NCBI GenBank assembly: GCA_021229015.1
Contig: CM037788.1
Coordinates: 55,069,145 to 55,133,144 of the forward strand
Source of the DNA: Solen grandis
Lineage: Eukaryota > Mollusca > Bivalvia > Adapedonta > Solenidae
Length of the DNA: 64,000 nt
Direction of reading: 5' to 3'
The notes under the pieces are model-generated. The model was not told the DNA's origin. It saw only the letters and a list, made by a program, of their open reading frames with translations, and made no database searches. The position numbers and the translations under genes were made by a program. Below, one piece after another: positions 35,401 to 47,615 of this stretch. Each line of letters begins with the position of its first letter. Position 1 is the first letter of the stretch.

Positions 35401-36490
35401 TACTCTGTCGTAAACTGATCTTATTATATCATTCATATTTAATAGCTTTCTAAACTTCCTTAATCATGAATACACACTTAAGTATTTGCGCTGAAGACCT
35501 ACACTGTTATATTTTATAATGTACCCATTCTTACAACATAAATTATGATACTTGTTGTTGCATTGGTTGTCAGACTTCCATTTTAAACGTCATCTTGTCA
35601 TGCTGAATTATATGCCAATTTGTAGAATCGAAGTATAAACGCTATTTACCGGTGATATATATCAGCAGTATACATTGTAATAGGTATAACTTTCTACTCC
35701 ATTTGTCATTGGGTTATATATTAATTGTCAGTTTGTTATACTGAAGGCATATAAGTTTTTTGTCAATGATATATAGTAGCTGTAAAATAATATTTCAAAT
35801 TGGTGATATATTGCATTTACGTAACATTCCATGACAGCTGCTGCACTTGTTGTGGGACTAATCTATTAAATGTCAATTCGTTATACTGAAGTCAGATATA
35901 CTGTACGTCATTTGTCAGTGATATGTATTATCAGAAAATTAAGTGTGACATTATTTGTTGATGAGCCATTAATATTATCATTGAAATTATTAAAATTTAA
36001 TTAATTATAAATATATAATAAATTATAAACACGTGCACATGCACGAATACACACGCGCGCGCGACGCACATACGCACGCATGCACGAACACAACCACACA
36101 CAAACACGAGAATAGCTCATTACACGTGTTGTGTATAATGTATATATAAATGTATGTGTAAGTATCATGATATCTTTCATAAACATAGTATCATATCTCG
36201 TATAACTGCGAATTATGATCTTAGATAACATTTTTGTATGCCGTAACTTTGTATATGCAATTCTCGTAATTAATGTTGCAGTTCGTCATTTAATGAAAGT
36301 AGGTCCGTATTGTACTTGTAAGAATCATATTTATTAAATATTCACAAATGTTCATTTTGCACCATAAATGTTAATTTATATTGTATAAAGTGACTTATAG
36401 GCCCGTTGGGCCGGGTGTATTTCTTTTGTATATGAATCACGTTATTATACATGTACATCAACACAAATCATTAATAAAAGATTATCTTAT
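35401..36490 (+). mobile_element. probable LINE 3' untranslated region with internal repeats
   Basis: About 1.1 kb follows the ORF2 stop. TTGTTATACTGAAG and TTTGTCAGTGATATAT-like boxes recur (about 35590-35940). Near the end, GGCCCGTTGGGCCGGGTGTA forms a GC hairpin and is followed by ATTAATAAAAGATTATCTT, a plausible terminal tail. The right border is uncertain, and a GC-rich alternating stretch (36040-36110) may be a later insertion. Confidence 0.4.
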
Positions 36491-36516
36491 TTCTGAAGGA
36501 AGGTGAACAAAACAGA

Positions 36517-36675
36517 CCTTGCTCCATGTTCTCGAAAATACTTAAGAACAAGCGATCTCAGGCTAAAATATGAGTATAATAAACAAGTCCCTATTGAAAC
36601 TAATGGGCATATAGTTTGAGTTTGAAAATCATACCTAAATACCATTTTTGTTCAATATTTTTGAGAACGCAGGGC
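36517..36675. mobile_element. family F MITE, copy 4
   Basis: CCATGTTCTCGAAAATACTT at the left, CCCTATTGAAACTAATGGGC in the centre and TTTTGAGAACGCAGGGC at the right, in the same order as 34201-34346 but with the orientation of its centre reversed. Confidence 0.6.
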
Positions 36676-37469
36676 GATATATACTAAAGTAACTTTATCG
36701 ATAGATTACAATCCTGTTCTGTTCAATATATTCAAGAAATATTTTCCTGACATGCGTATCTAGTAAGAGTATTTATTGCACGGTAAAATCTTTTGAAAAG
36801 ACCATCTCAGCTGTAAGACCATCTGTCTATTAAGACCACTATATTGATGGCCTATCTCCCCTATCCCATCTTTGAGTTAACTTGATTGATTTTCAGACCA
36901 CCTCCTAAGACCGCTTACTGACGGTTTCATTATTGGTTTTTTTCTGTATATACAATAATGAAAATCAATCCAGATGCGTCTTATTTGATATACATGGAGA
37001 GAAAAATATAACTATAATCAAAAGTTCAAATTAAGTTATCTCTTTTTTTTTTCTTTATTGAAATAGAGTATAACATATAAGGTATGTTTGTATGATTGTT
37101 ACTTTGCCATGTTAGTCTTTATATCATAAAAATCTACGGTATATTTTTATCTAAATTAATACTTCTGGTATTCCTATATATTTATTTTTAAAAAATGGGA
37201 CGTCGGACGGGTGTCGATTGTTGAAGAGAGAGAGAGTTGGGGGGATTTAGTTTAACACAAAGAAATAAAAGGGTTTAGTGTAATGTGTACGTGTTTGTGC
37301 GTTGATGAGAGTTTTAGATTATTGTACGTTTATAATCGATGCATCAATGTACAATGTACACATTGAGAAAATAAAGATCTGTTTTGTTTCGCGTTATTTT
37401 CTGTTCTAACATACTTCTTATTTATAATGAATTATTACAAACAAATCAGTATATTATCCGTTTGTTTAA

Positions 37470-37701
37470 CCCTTTCCCTCATATAGACTCATTTTAACCC
37501 TTTCCCTCATATAGACTCATTTTGACGCACTCAGTAGGTACCACATAAAGCCTGATCTGCAGAAAACCACAGTTAAACCTTACCAAATTTAATTACAAAA
37601 TCCTCATTTCCAGACCACTGAGGAGCGAGTTACTCGCAGGCTGATCTGGTTTTATGCTGTTCGCATAGGTCTTTTCATGGTGTCCTCTATGAGGGAAAGG
37701 G
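37470..37701. mobile_element. piggyBac-like MITE, copy 2, with duplicated left end
   Basis: Same family as 20257-20482. The outer TTAA sites are at 37466-37469 and 37702-37705. The left terminus TTAACCCTTTCCCTCATATA occurs twice, 28 bases apart (second TTAA at 37494-37497), so there are two possible left borders. Part of the internal palindrome (AGCGAACAGCATAAAACC arm) is deleted. Confidence 0.85.
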
Positions 37702-37709
37702 TTAAAAAT

Positions 37710-39120
37710 GGCTGTAAATAAGTACATAATGCGGAAAACTACACTGGTTTATGACTTTTTGTCCAGGTCAAATTACTATTGGTTGGGTATGCATTCAACC
37801 TGCCTGAAAATAGTGCCGTGTACTTTGCTAATATGACATTTGACTGCACACAATAATGTTAATGTGTTATTAATTGAACCTAACTCCCCATGTCCATTAT
37901 ATATGTTCCTTTTCTATCTGTCCGAATGTTTCCTTTTGTCTTTCTCCAGTTGCCTCCTTTCTTCACACCCTTGCTTCTTTCCTTTTTTCACCTACGCTTT
38001 GTAGCATTTTTCATGCATATCTCTATTTTCTCATATATTTTTTCTATATGATTGACACTCATTCAAATACAATTATCTAAACTTAACCCCTTTTACACCG
38101 TTTCCCCTATCTATATATAATTGGTCATGAGAAATATATCCTTATTGTCTTTCTTCTCGTTTTGACAAATAAAAATACAAAGAAAACGTATGCTTGCACG
38201 CGTATTGATAAAAATGCCTGTTTCGCCAAAGGGAAGTCAACACATTCCTCCGCTAGGCCCAGGAGCAAAGCTACTGAGATACAAGTTACCGGGTCACAGC
38301 TCGACCCGCCCGCCCGTAGGCCAAATATCATATTTAGAGTCCTGGCCACTAATGGAAGCTCACGTGTTCTTTGTGATACAAAATAAAATCCCCACCGGGC
38401 AATCAGCTAGTTTGCGAAAGTAATGATCGTTCCTTTGCCCTTTGGCTGCTAGCTCAAATAGAGGCAATCTTTACAAAGAAGCCCAGAGTGTAAAAATGCT
38501 AGGTATTTTCAAGTTGCTTTTCTTATTTCCCATCATTATAACGTTGAGAGTATTTTCGTATCCAGCGGGCCATGACATGTCTCATTATGCAAAATTACAG
38601 CCTGTAATATTTTAGGTAACATTCAATATCTAGCTCGGGTTTTTTGGCTTGCGTTAATCACAAGCCGTACCCTGGGGCAAGTTCGAGAGTTCGTGAAGCA
38701 TGTCCGGCGATAACAGCCCGGGGATCCTTTATCGCGGGACGGATGCAGATGTCCAAACTTGACAATTTCATTACAGACTCTCCCTCGGGCATGCTTCCAT
38801 CCCGACCCCTGTGTGTGCCGACGGTCCAAATCTCAGCATGTATACATAGTCAGTGCTGTGGGTGTTAGAGCATAAACGATGGGTTTGGAGCTGAACAATG
38901 AAATGAGAGAGAGAAACAGAGAGAGAGAGAGAGAGGAGAGAAGGGTGTGTGTGTGTGTGTGTGAGGGAGAGAGAAAGGAAAAATATATCTTTTATTGTCC
39001 TATTATTATCCTGACAATTTTGTCATTTCTGGTTATATTAACAACATAGCTTTAAGACTGAATGTTCTATGATTTTGTTACGTTATAGTATGCCTTGCTT
39101 TCTTTTTTTTATGTTTGTAT
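37710..39120. other. intergenic or intronic stretch, no gene identified
   Basis: AT-rich except for 38640-38870, which is GC-richer (CGGGGATCCTTTATCGCGGG and CTCCCTCGGGCATGCTTCC) and does not match repeats in the window. Open frames on both strands there are under 80 codons and have no recognisable motif. A (GA)n/(GT)n run occupies about 38908-38975. Confidence 0.4.
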
Positions 39121-39127
39121 TTTTCAG

Positions 39128-39293
39128 CGAGAACGGAGATATTCAACAAATCAAAAACGACCGTGCACAATAAAGTGTGCGAGCGCGTGAGACTGTCAGA
39201 CAGTTTGTGATAAGTGCCAGACTCGTTTTGGTAACTCAGACATGGAGGTCAATCGGTGCATCGGTGCAGACGGTCACTGGAAATATTTCGAGG
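39128..39293 (+). other. candidate spliced exon containing an ATG, unknown transcript
   Basis: A pyrimidine-rich acceptor (GTATTTTTCAG ending at 39127) and a donor GAGG|GTAAGA (GT at 39294-39295) bound 166 bases of moderate GC content. An in-frame TAA precedes the first ATG of its frame at 39242. From there 17 codons plus one base (MEVNRCIGADGHWKYFE) run to the donor. This would suit a 5'UTR/start exon of a plus-strand gene or a non-coding RNA. No partner exon was identified. Confidence 0.25.
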
Positions 39294-39890
39294 GTAAGAC
39301 ATAGGAATCTGCTCGCACGAACCGCTGTTGACCAACATTCATCAATAATGCACGTTATCTACTCAAACCGTCTAATTTACAACGGCGTGATTCATATATA
39401 GTAATTGATAAATGAAATAATTTATGTGTGCGAAAATATTTAACTGAAATAAAGTAAGAAATGTTATAAGAATCGAGACAGACTTAATCTTCTTTATCTA
39501 ACCTGAGTTACACGATGATGAAAATGACTTTGACACCGACGCTGTTGTTGTTATTAATGATGATGAAGTCGCTTCTGCTGCTGCTGATGTTACCACAGCG
39601 AGTGACTCTGATGATAATGATGATGATGATGGTGGTGGTATTGTATCTAATATGAGTGAAACTACCCGCAGTAAGCATCTGCCGCAGCAGTATATATGGC
39701 TATTGATCGAGACCTGAGGGCAAATGTGGCTCCGTCGTCCGCCATTTCATTTCTTTGTAGCTTCAATCCCACTAACTTTGCCGAACCACTATATACCCAA
39801 ACACTCTATAGGAAGTTGTTGTTGCTGTCATTGATTTGATGATACAGATGGCATTGACGCTTGTGGAAGAGACATGTCGGTATGAATAAA

Positions 39891-39893
<3 letters not shown>

Positions 39894-39929
<36 letters not shown>

Positions 39930-39965
39930 GTGTGGTGGTGGTGGTGGTGGTGTTGATGATGATGA
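39894..39965. repeat. (GAT)n / (GGT)n microsatellite
   Basis: About twelve GAT units, then GTG repeats, then GAT again. Confidence 0.9.
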
Positions 39966-39969
39966 TAAT

Positions 39970-41940
39970 GAGGTATATTTAGAACAGCTAAATTCTATAA
40001 GAATATCACTTTATGTTTTAGTATTGTACCTCTTTTGATAATAAATAAACACCAATGACATATTTACGCTAGACGTGATAAACTTATAAGTATTTACATT
40101 ATGATTAAATCTATATATTATTGATTCAGTATAAATCTAAACTGCCATACAAATATAAATAACTAAGAAGATATTCAAAATCACAGAGAAATCGCTCAGT
40201 TAATTTAATAATAAATTGCCCTCCGGCGAGATGTTACCATTGTGTAATGTAAACACAGTTAATATAGGGTTATACAGGCGTATTATGTACAGTGCCTCTC
40301 TGCATTTCTTGGTTTATAAACTTAGTGAACAGTATATATTTATCTCTCATAACACGAAAAGATAATCTGTATTCGTGTATAATGGAAGTTGTTAGCTATT
40401 TAGAAAGGTAGCTAGGAAGCAGAGGTGACATTTAACAACTATTATTAACGTAAATGTACTTTTGAGGTTGCCAAATATCACCTTGCTGAAAGACATCAAC
40501 AACGTTTTAACTTTTATACACTTACAAAGTGTCAATCAAAAAGTAGATTACTGACAAACACTTCGAATTTTTGATGTGTAAAAAAAATCGATATGTTTCC
40601 TCAAAATAAGCATATGTATTGAACATCTAGTTTAATTTTGTGTGTAAACACCGAGTGACTGTTAAGATTGCTTTCGGTATAATGTAAAATATTCCTGTCA
40701 TAGAATATTATGATTAAGCCGAAACTTAAAATAAAAAAATGAATAATAAAGGTACTTACTTTTTTTTTCAAAATGGATCGTTTTTCAAATATCTATTCAC
40801 CCAAATATTTTTCCGTGCACAACTTTTTTTTCAAACACATCTGACGAACAAGAGTTTACAAGGCGAACTGAACTCTATCTGCCTTTCATTCAATAACTTT
40901 GTCTCACGGGTAGTGTGCCTCCGGCAACATTCGGCTTTTTCCGCGCAAACTCGGAGAGGTTTACCGGGAGAACAGGAGCTTTAATGAAAGCAAAGGGCCC
41001 GGGGGCATCGCTGCTATAGCGACGTATTAAATACTGCTGGTATCGGAGAGAATATAAAGTATATTATTGAGTTTCAATATTGCGAATTGAATGGTATGGT
41101 AATTGTATACAACATACGCTTATATTTTTTTTACAGAAAAAGAGGGTTTGGGAGGGGTGGGGGTAGTGGAGAGAGAGAGAGATCCATAACATATTTAATA
41201 TAAATTATTTCCTCCAGGGATCTAGTTCGAATATGAGTTAACTGTCAATAAAAGTGCAGCAATAAAGAATGTATATTAAAAATGACCTCGTTTGTAATAA
41301 TTTTTAAACTGGTATAATAAAACTGGAATTTGCAATATTTATAAACTGTATTGAAATAAAAAAAATCTGTATTGAAATAAAGGAATAAGTATAAATATTC
41401 AAGTGTCTCTCAATCATGTAAGCCTTAAGGAATAATACAACCCTGTCAATATTCAACTCAGTATATTTTGTTTTCGTATTTACCTATTTATTTGCCAGAC
41501 GACATTCATTTATATCTGACTATTGGTAGTCATCATAAAGCAATGCGCAATAAATGTTCACCAAGAAGCTTGGGCCTGTTAGAATCAAAAAAAACAAATC
41601 TCGCGCATTAATACGTAACACTGATTCACTCTGAAGCTGAAAGCGTGCGGGGAGGGAATAAGTGTCGAACACATGGAGAAAATAATGAACATGGAAGGGA
41701 ATGGAATTGAAAATATCTGGGTTCTTATCGATGTCATTCATCTTGCTCTATTTTATGATGGTCATATTTTTAGAGTCACTTTTAATTACTTTAATTATGT
41801 GTGCGTGCTAATTATCATGGTAAGAAGGAAGTCTATTTGCATTATATGCCAAACGTTCTCTGACGACATACATCAAATCACCCGCTCTGACTTAGGCTAA
41901 ATCCAGAATTACAGATCCATTTCCAAGGAAAGATCCCGGG
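39970..41940. other. AT-rich stretch, nothing identified
   Basis: No repeat family from elsewhere in the window, no protein motif and no RNA gene were seen. A short GC-richer patch near 40915-41030 has no supported coding frame. Confidence 0.4.
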
Positions 41941-41949
41941 GGCAAAAAA

Positions 41950-42140
41950 AAAAGAAGAAGATTTATTTCAGTGTCGATTTGGAAGGAAGTTTTTACAGTA
42001 ACCCTCTCGAATGTCCCTGGGCTGGACCAGTACATTGCGCCTGAGAATGTCGTGGAAAACCCTTCCCCTTCACGGAATTCGAACACACGATCTTCGGATC
42101 AGTAGAAAGGTACGTTACAACTGGACCACAGCGCCCCTGG
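41950..42140 (-). mobile_element. SINE family C, copy 2
   Basis: RNA sense minus: GGGGCGCTGTGGTCCAGTTG, then CTTTCTACTGATCCGAAGAT, then a weakened B box GTGTTCGAATTCC. The body boxes TTGCGCCTGAGAATGTC and GGCTGGACCAGTACATTGCG match copy 1 at 23530. A short inverted piece of the body (CAAAGTACTGGTCCAATCC) follows the head at about 42144. Confidence 0.7.
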
Positions 42141-42829
42141 TGCAAAGTACTGGTCCAATCCAGGAAACATATATAATTATGCAGAATGCCCCAGAGTAGG
42201 CCCTACGTATTATTAAATAATAATAATAATAATAATCATACTACTACTAATAATAATAAGATGATGATGATGATGATGATGATGAAGACTTGGCATAACA
42301 GAATGGTTACATGTATATATATTCATTTTTAAAGAATTGAACAAAACATTATACCATTAAATGATTGAGATTGTATGTGAAAAGAAAAAAAGATTTGAAC
42401 AGGGCGTTGGAGCCAAAACAGGGCAGAAAAAATTGAAATGCTTGGATATCTTTATCATGATATGTCCTGCATAAAAAATATCAGAAATACGTATAAATCT
42501 AAGTGTGTGTAATTTATGTCTTGATCAAATACAAATGCTATTTATAAATTTAGTAAATATTCTAAAATCTATGCAACAAAGAAAAACACATTTAAATAAT
42601 AATTCTATTTTGTTAATTATGTGCATTTATATTTGTTACCAGATAACAATTTATATGAACGGTCCCATCTACCGTGATTTATGACATTATTTGATAATCA
42701 ATGCATGGTGTTTTTGATTTATTTGTTTTTTGATCATGCGATAAACTTTTTACATGCATCTATTTGTTGTTGACAACGTCATGTCCTCCATATCAAAATT
42801 TCAATTATGAAGTGTCAGCTATAATTGTT

Positions 42830-43008
42830 TATAGCCTTTGGCCTTTGGCCAAAACGTAAATTAAAAGAGTTGAAACGAAAACATGTTTTAAACTTTCTTT
42901 CCCTACGGAAAAACTTGAAAGATTGAAAAGTTTACGTCAATGTTATTTACTATGCAAATCTTGGAAATAAACTATTGAATTGAAAATTGAATTGAATAAA
43001 TAAAATGT
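42830..43008 (+). mobile_element. LINE-like 3' end with (TTGAA)n tail
   Basis: ATAGCCTTTGGCCTTTGGCC can form a hairpin, and AATAAACTATTGAATTGAAA then repeats TTGAAT before AATAAAT. A GGCC hairpin followed by AATAAA and a short simple repeat is a common ending of invertebrate LINEs. No coding part is preserved. Confidence 0.45.
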
Positions 43009-43639
43009 CTGTCTACTAAAAACCATGGTGAGACAAAATGATTTACAAAACGAGGCGTGCATTTTGCGTTTCCTTTAAGCAGTTACAATTAAAGCAATGT
43101 CCCTAAATAACGAACTGTATGTGGGACTTTATGAACCCAAACCATAATCTATGTACCGAATTCAATTTACATATTTACTTTACATTCATCCTCCCTGCAA
43201 TATAACCGTCTGTGACCCTTAATTTTTATTTGAGTCCACACCCCTAGCACTGGCCCCTCCCAGGCCATTGATTACAACTTAAACACGAAACCTGTAGGGA
43301 TGCCTTTGGGGATCATTGAAATACAAAAGGGACCTCAGTTACTTTGGGAGGCTATATCCTTAGGCTTTCCGGTCTCTTGGACTAAAATCCCTCTTAAAAA
43401 CAGGTTTGTTGGCCCCAGGGTGGTAACCTTTCTGCGGCAGACAGGGATGTGTGGTGTGACCGTGCCCTTGGCACCCCAGCTGCCAACCTTTCTCTTTGTC
43501 TCAAAGTTTGTGTGCTTGAGTGCTTGAATGCTTCAAATTCCGATCGACAGTTTGTTAGTTCTTTTTTCTCATTCACATGTGACGGATGTTTAGCAGAGGT
43601 AAAAATAACACGTGTACCTCCTTGACATGAACCTAGCTT

Positions 43640-43750
43640 TAGTGGCGACGTGGTAAAGTGTCCGACTTGCGAACTGAAGGTTCCGAGAGTTCGATTCCAA
43701 CTCGATGTAGTTAAAATTTACTTGGTTACATATATGTGCAACCTCACAGA
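43640..43750 (+). mobile_element. tRNA-derived SINE head, plus orientation
   Basis: GTGGCGACGTGGTAAAGTG (A-box-like) and GAGAGTTCGATTCCAACTCG (B box) at tRNA spacing, with no intact acceptor stem. A family B SINE is inserted right after it. Confidence 0.5.
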
Positions 43751-43764
43751 AGAATGAGGCCATA

Positions 43765-44026
43765 AAAGACTATGACTATTTGAGATTACTGCCGCTTCGA
43801 CAGTGACAGTATTTCAGTCATATAGCGACGTCCAGCTAATTACAGGTGGAGGAAGACCCCGAATGCACGTAGGGTTCCGAGTAGAACCACCGACCTACCG
43901 CAAGCCAGCTGGAAGGCTTCCTCACATAAAGATCCGAGTGACCCTGCCGGGATTTGAACCCTCGTGGTTAGGGGCTGAGTGAGTGTTGAAGTCAGCGACT
44001 TTACCCTCTCGGCCACGGAGGCCCAC
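43765..44026 (-). mobile_element. SINE family B, copy 3, with 14-base target duplication
   Basis: Minus RNA sense: head GGGCCTCCGTGGCCGAGAGG, B-box remnant GGGTTCAAATCCC. AGAATGAGGCCATA flanks it at 43751-43764 and 44027-44040. The SINE interrupts sequence that otherwise continues into a family A fragment at 44041-44140. Confidence 0.88.
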
Positions 44027-44040
44027 AGAATGAGGCCATA

Positions 44041-44140
44041 GGCAAGTGGTATGTTACCACAATAGTTATATTATTCTGACACCGGGTTAGAAATCCTGGA
44101 TCTACCATTTTATGCTGAAAGTCAAATGAGGAACCCGGCA
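44041..44140 (-). mobile_element. SINE family A, fragment 11
   Basis: GGCAAGTGGTATGTTACCAC, TTATTCTGACACCGGG and TGCTGAAAGTCAA follow family A order. Head and tail are lost. Confidence 0.5.
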
Positions 44141-44394
44141 GGACCTTCTGGTACAGCAGTCTCCAACGTAGGAGATTACAGCGTGTTGAAAAATTACTGA
44201 ATTTCAGCTAAAGCACGGGTAACCAATAGCGTGAAGGTGGTAACTCAAGTGTGCCAGTGAGGCGGAGCCAGTCAACTGTTGGTAAAGGAAGCATATTTCT
44301 AACCATTCAGCCATCGGTGTAACAATTTCAATTGACTCCCGCATTCAACCCCCCCCTCCCCCCACACACACACAATCCCGGAACATGAACAGTT

Positions 44395-44900
44395 TTTCAA
44401 GTTCTCCCGGGCATTTGGAAACGTTTTTGTTTAATACTCCCCGGTAGGTCATATGGAAAACGCTTTGAGATTAATCCCCCATATTTAAATGCCTTACCTG
44501 GGGAATATAAATACGTTTTCAAATTTCCCCCCGGGGTAACATGAAAATGTTTTTTTAGATTCCCAGGGGTAACTTGAAATGGGGGCAGTCTGAACACGTT
44601 TTAAGTTCTCGGGGTGGGGAGCTTCACCAGCTTATCTTAACCTCATATAAATTCAATTTAGGAAAATTGAATACAAATAGTACATCAAAATACATAAGTA
44701 TTTTTAAGTTTTAAGTTTCCCGACGGCAAGGTAAGGGATCATTTAAAAACGTTTCTTAGTTTCCGGGGGAGAAAGGTTAAATCGTTGGAGTGCATTTGAC
44801 AAGGTTTTCAATTTCCCGGGGAGGGAAATTTGAAAACGTTTTGAAGTTACCGAGTGAGGGGCATAGGGGCATGAAATGGATGAAATTGAAAACGTTAAAG
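44395..44900. repeat. degenerate repeat of GAAAACGTTTT / TTCCCCGGGG modules
   Basis: About eight irregular units of roughly 50-60 bases alternate a GAAAACGTTTT-like palindrome with a TTCCCCGGGG-like G/C run. On the minus strand both frames read LPG-x-LKKxF-like peptide repeats, reflecting the DNA periodicity. Confidence 0.6.
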
Positions 44901-45554
44901 TGGAACAAACCTGCTGAACGAAAATCAATCAGGCACAACACAGATAGAGTATATATGAATATTTAAATATTTCAAAGAATAGTTTGCTGGCATACCGGCT
45001 TTCAAGCCAGGGTGGAAGTTGATAAAAAATGCGGATAATAATTGGAGTTTATTTTGCGGACACTGTACATTAATTAGGGAAATGTGCTATCTGAAAATGG
45101 CATGCACAACAATATGATACACTGTCATTTTCTGTTATCTATTTTTTCTTACTTTCTTTCTTTCGTGATGAAGTGAAATAGAAATATATACATCAATGTT
45201 CATAACTAATAAATACAGCCATGTTGACATGTCAAGTTGACGGAACAAAAATCCGTTAGATAAATATCTGAGAGCTAAGCTGGTGGTAGCGGTGATGGTG
45301 ATTACGATGAAGATGCTGTTACCGATTATGATGATGCTACTACTACTGCTGCTGCTGTTGCTTGTGTTGCTAAAATGCTAAAATAAAATAAAAATCCTGT
45401 ATACCACATCCTTATTTCATTCTTAGTACTATATTCTCAGTAACCACTTGTAATGAATCGATTTTTTAATCGCCTTTGATGCTTTGCATCAATAATCAAT
45501 ATTCTTTTTTTCCTTGTTTGGTATTTGTGATATCATACCCGAAGGAAGGTAACG

Positions 45555-45710
45555 TATTTCATCTTGCCACATTACTCTGTCACCGAGCCAACAAGTCGTA
45601 CTCCTAGCGGTTTTAACATTTAGCATTTGAACGACTTTAGTATATTGCAGCTAAAGATCCCAATACCGGATAGGTCGCTTTAACCACATGGCCACCTATT
45701 TACTTTTGTA
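45555..45710 (-). mobile_element. SINE family A, degraded copy 12
   Basis: TTACTCTGTCACCGAGCCAAC, CGACTTTAGTATATTGCAGC and TTTAACCACATGGCCACC follow the body and head of family A at high divergence. Confidence 0.45.
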
Positions 45711-45904
45711 CATGAACCAAATAATAGATACAAGTTAAGCAATCATTAAAAGATAGAATCGATTAATAAAAACATGTTTACCGGTAATGATAAATATATT
45801 TAGAATAATTATTTAAAATATTAATGCTATAAAAATAACATCTTTTAAAAAAAAATAGAAAAGAATACTAGTATACTCATAATATGAAATTGCAATTCGT
45901 GGCC

Positions 45905-45932
45905 ATTGTGATTGATTGATTGATTGATTGAA
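45905..45932. repeat. (GATT)n microsatellite
   Basis: About six GATT units. Confidence 0.85.
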
Positions 45933-46019
45933 ATTTGTAACATTTCATAGATTTAAAGATCGGCTCTAAGATCTGTATATATGTTAATGATATGGTATAA
46001 TCTTTTATCATTCCAATCA

Positions 46020-46150
46020 GACGGATAAATTTCACCAAAGGATCGGCAATACCCGGTATAATTCGATGATTTCAATTGACCAATCAGTGGCTGGTATAGA
46101 CCATTTCACCAAAGGATCGGCAATATCCGGTATAATTCGCTGATTTAAAC
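46020..46150 (+). mobile_element. repeat family K, two 5' ends in tandem
   Basis: TTCACCAAAGGATCGGCAAT followed by ACCCGGTATAATTCG appears at about 46031 and again at about 46091, 60 bases apart, with CAATTGACCAATCAGTGGCTG between them. Confidence 0.6.
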
Positions 46151-46501
46151 TTATAATGTGTTTTACAAGTTACAGCTGAATGCATGAAATACAAAACGAG
46201 CAAAATAAACCATTGCGCCAGGACCAAAATGTATACAAAAACTACCAAAAGCTATGAAATTTATACATTATATTTTTTTGTTTTTTATAAAATCTCAAAG
46301 ATACATATAATTACTACTGGCGCCCCTTATCATTTTCTTATCACGATAATATACCTTTTTCCACATGAATATTCTGTACAAATATTCCTTGGTGAATATT
46401 TATTTACTAAACTTTAACTGGGAAACAGAGGAGACCCTGGTCTATCTAATCTAGGTATCCGTCGTATCTTGCTATATCTGGCTAAGGGTTAGTAATATAA
46501 T

Positions 46502-46530
46502 GTTTATTTATTTATTTATTTATTTATTCA
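46502..46530. repeat. (TTTA)n microsatellite
   Basis: About seven TTTA units, then TTCATTCAT. Confidence 0.85.
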
Positions 46531-46754
46531 TTCATTGACTATTTCGACACTCATTTGTCAACTACCTTTTTCTCATTTTTGTATCTGTGGCACATTGTTA
46601 ATCCAGCATATTGATACATGTATTTTTGTTAGGCTGTTATAGTGTGATATAAACTGGGAGAGGATCATCAGCCGTTGTCCAGATCCTTTTGCCTACATGT
46701 ACAAATTGTATCACCCAATGTGTGCCTACATGTACACATAATGCTATTGTTCAA

Positions 46755-47010
46755 ACAATGTTTGTTTGTTTATTTGGTTTAAAGTACCGCCGACAGCATT
46801 TCAGTCATTTGGAGACGATGTCTACTTGAGACAGATATAGTGCTGCCACACTGCAGTATCACGCCGTAGACATGTGGCATGATACCGCACCCAGTCACAT
46901 TATCCTGACACCGGGCCAACCAGTCATGGAACTATCCTTATTTGAAAGTGGGGAATCCTTATTTTGGTATATCGAGACCAGGGATCGAACCCACGATCTC
47001 CCGTTTCCGA
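46755..47010 (-). mobile_element. SINE family A, copy 13
   Basis: Well preserved: tail TGTTTGTTTGTTTATTTGG, GACAGCATTTCAGTCATTTG, CACTGCAGTATCACGCCGTA, CACATTATCCTGACACCGGG and B box GGGATCGAACCCACGATC. The A box end is missing. Confidence 0.75.
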
Positions 47011-47615
47011 TGCAAAATGCATGTATGTATTTCAAGCTATAAAGATTTAATATGAAGTTATTTTTGACAAAAACATATTAAATATAGGTAGATTTAATAC
47101 CATATTGTGTGTGTGGGGGGGGGGGGGGGACTTTCGAGCTGTATATTATAAGTACAAAGAGAAGAAATTATTAAGAAAAAATATGAAAATGCAAACCATA
47201 GCCGGTAAAATCACTAACGTAATGAACAAGGAACGTTCCTATTCGCGTCTGCTAAATCTGCATTCTGAGATTGGATCCACTTTTATATAGATTTATAAAA
47301 GATTAGCCTTCCACGTTTAAGATTGGAGATTTGAATTCACAAAAGCGTTATAAGGGCCTTAAAAGTCAACGAATTGCTCAGGGGAAGCTGCAAAATTTAG
47401 CTATGATGCTTAAAACATTGAAGCCTTGTATATTTTAATCATGAAAATGATGGATATTACCAAAGAAACAAATTTTAACAAATGCGATTCACGAACACTG
47501 GACGGCGTCCAATATGGGGCTTTTTCATGATGATAATATAACCAAATACTTCGACTTTGCCGGAACTGTCTATTTGATTAAGTCCAAGCTTCATGACTTA
47601 TATTTACTTTAAAAG

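Noticed and set aside
43300..43527. 75-codon ATG frame in a GC-richer patch as a gene
   Set aside because: No motif, no splice sites I could support and no homology recalled; left as unresolved non-coding.
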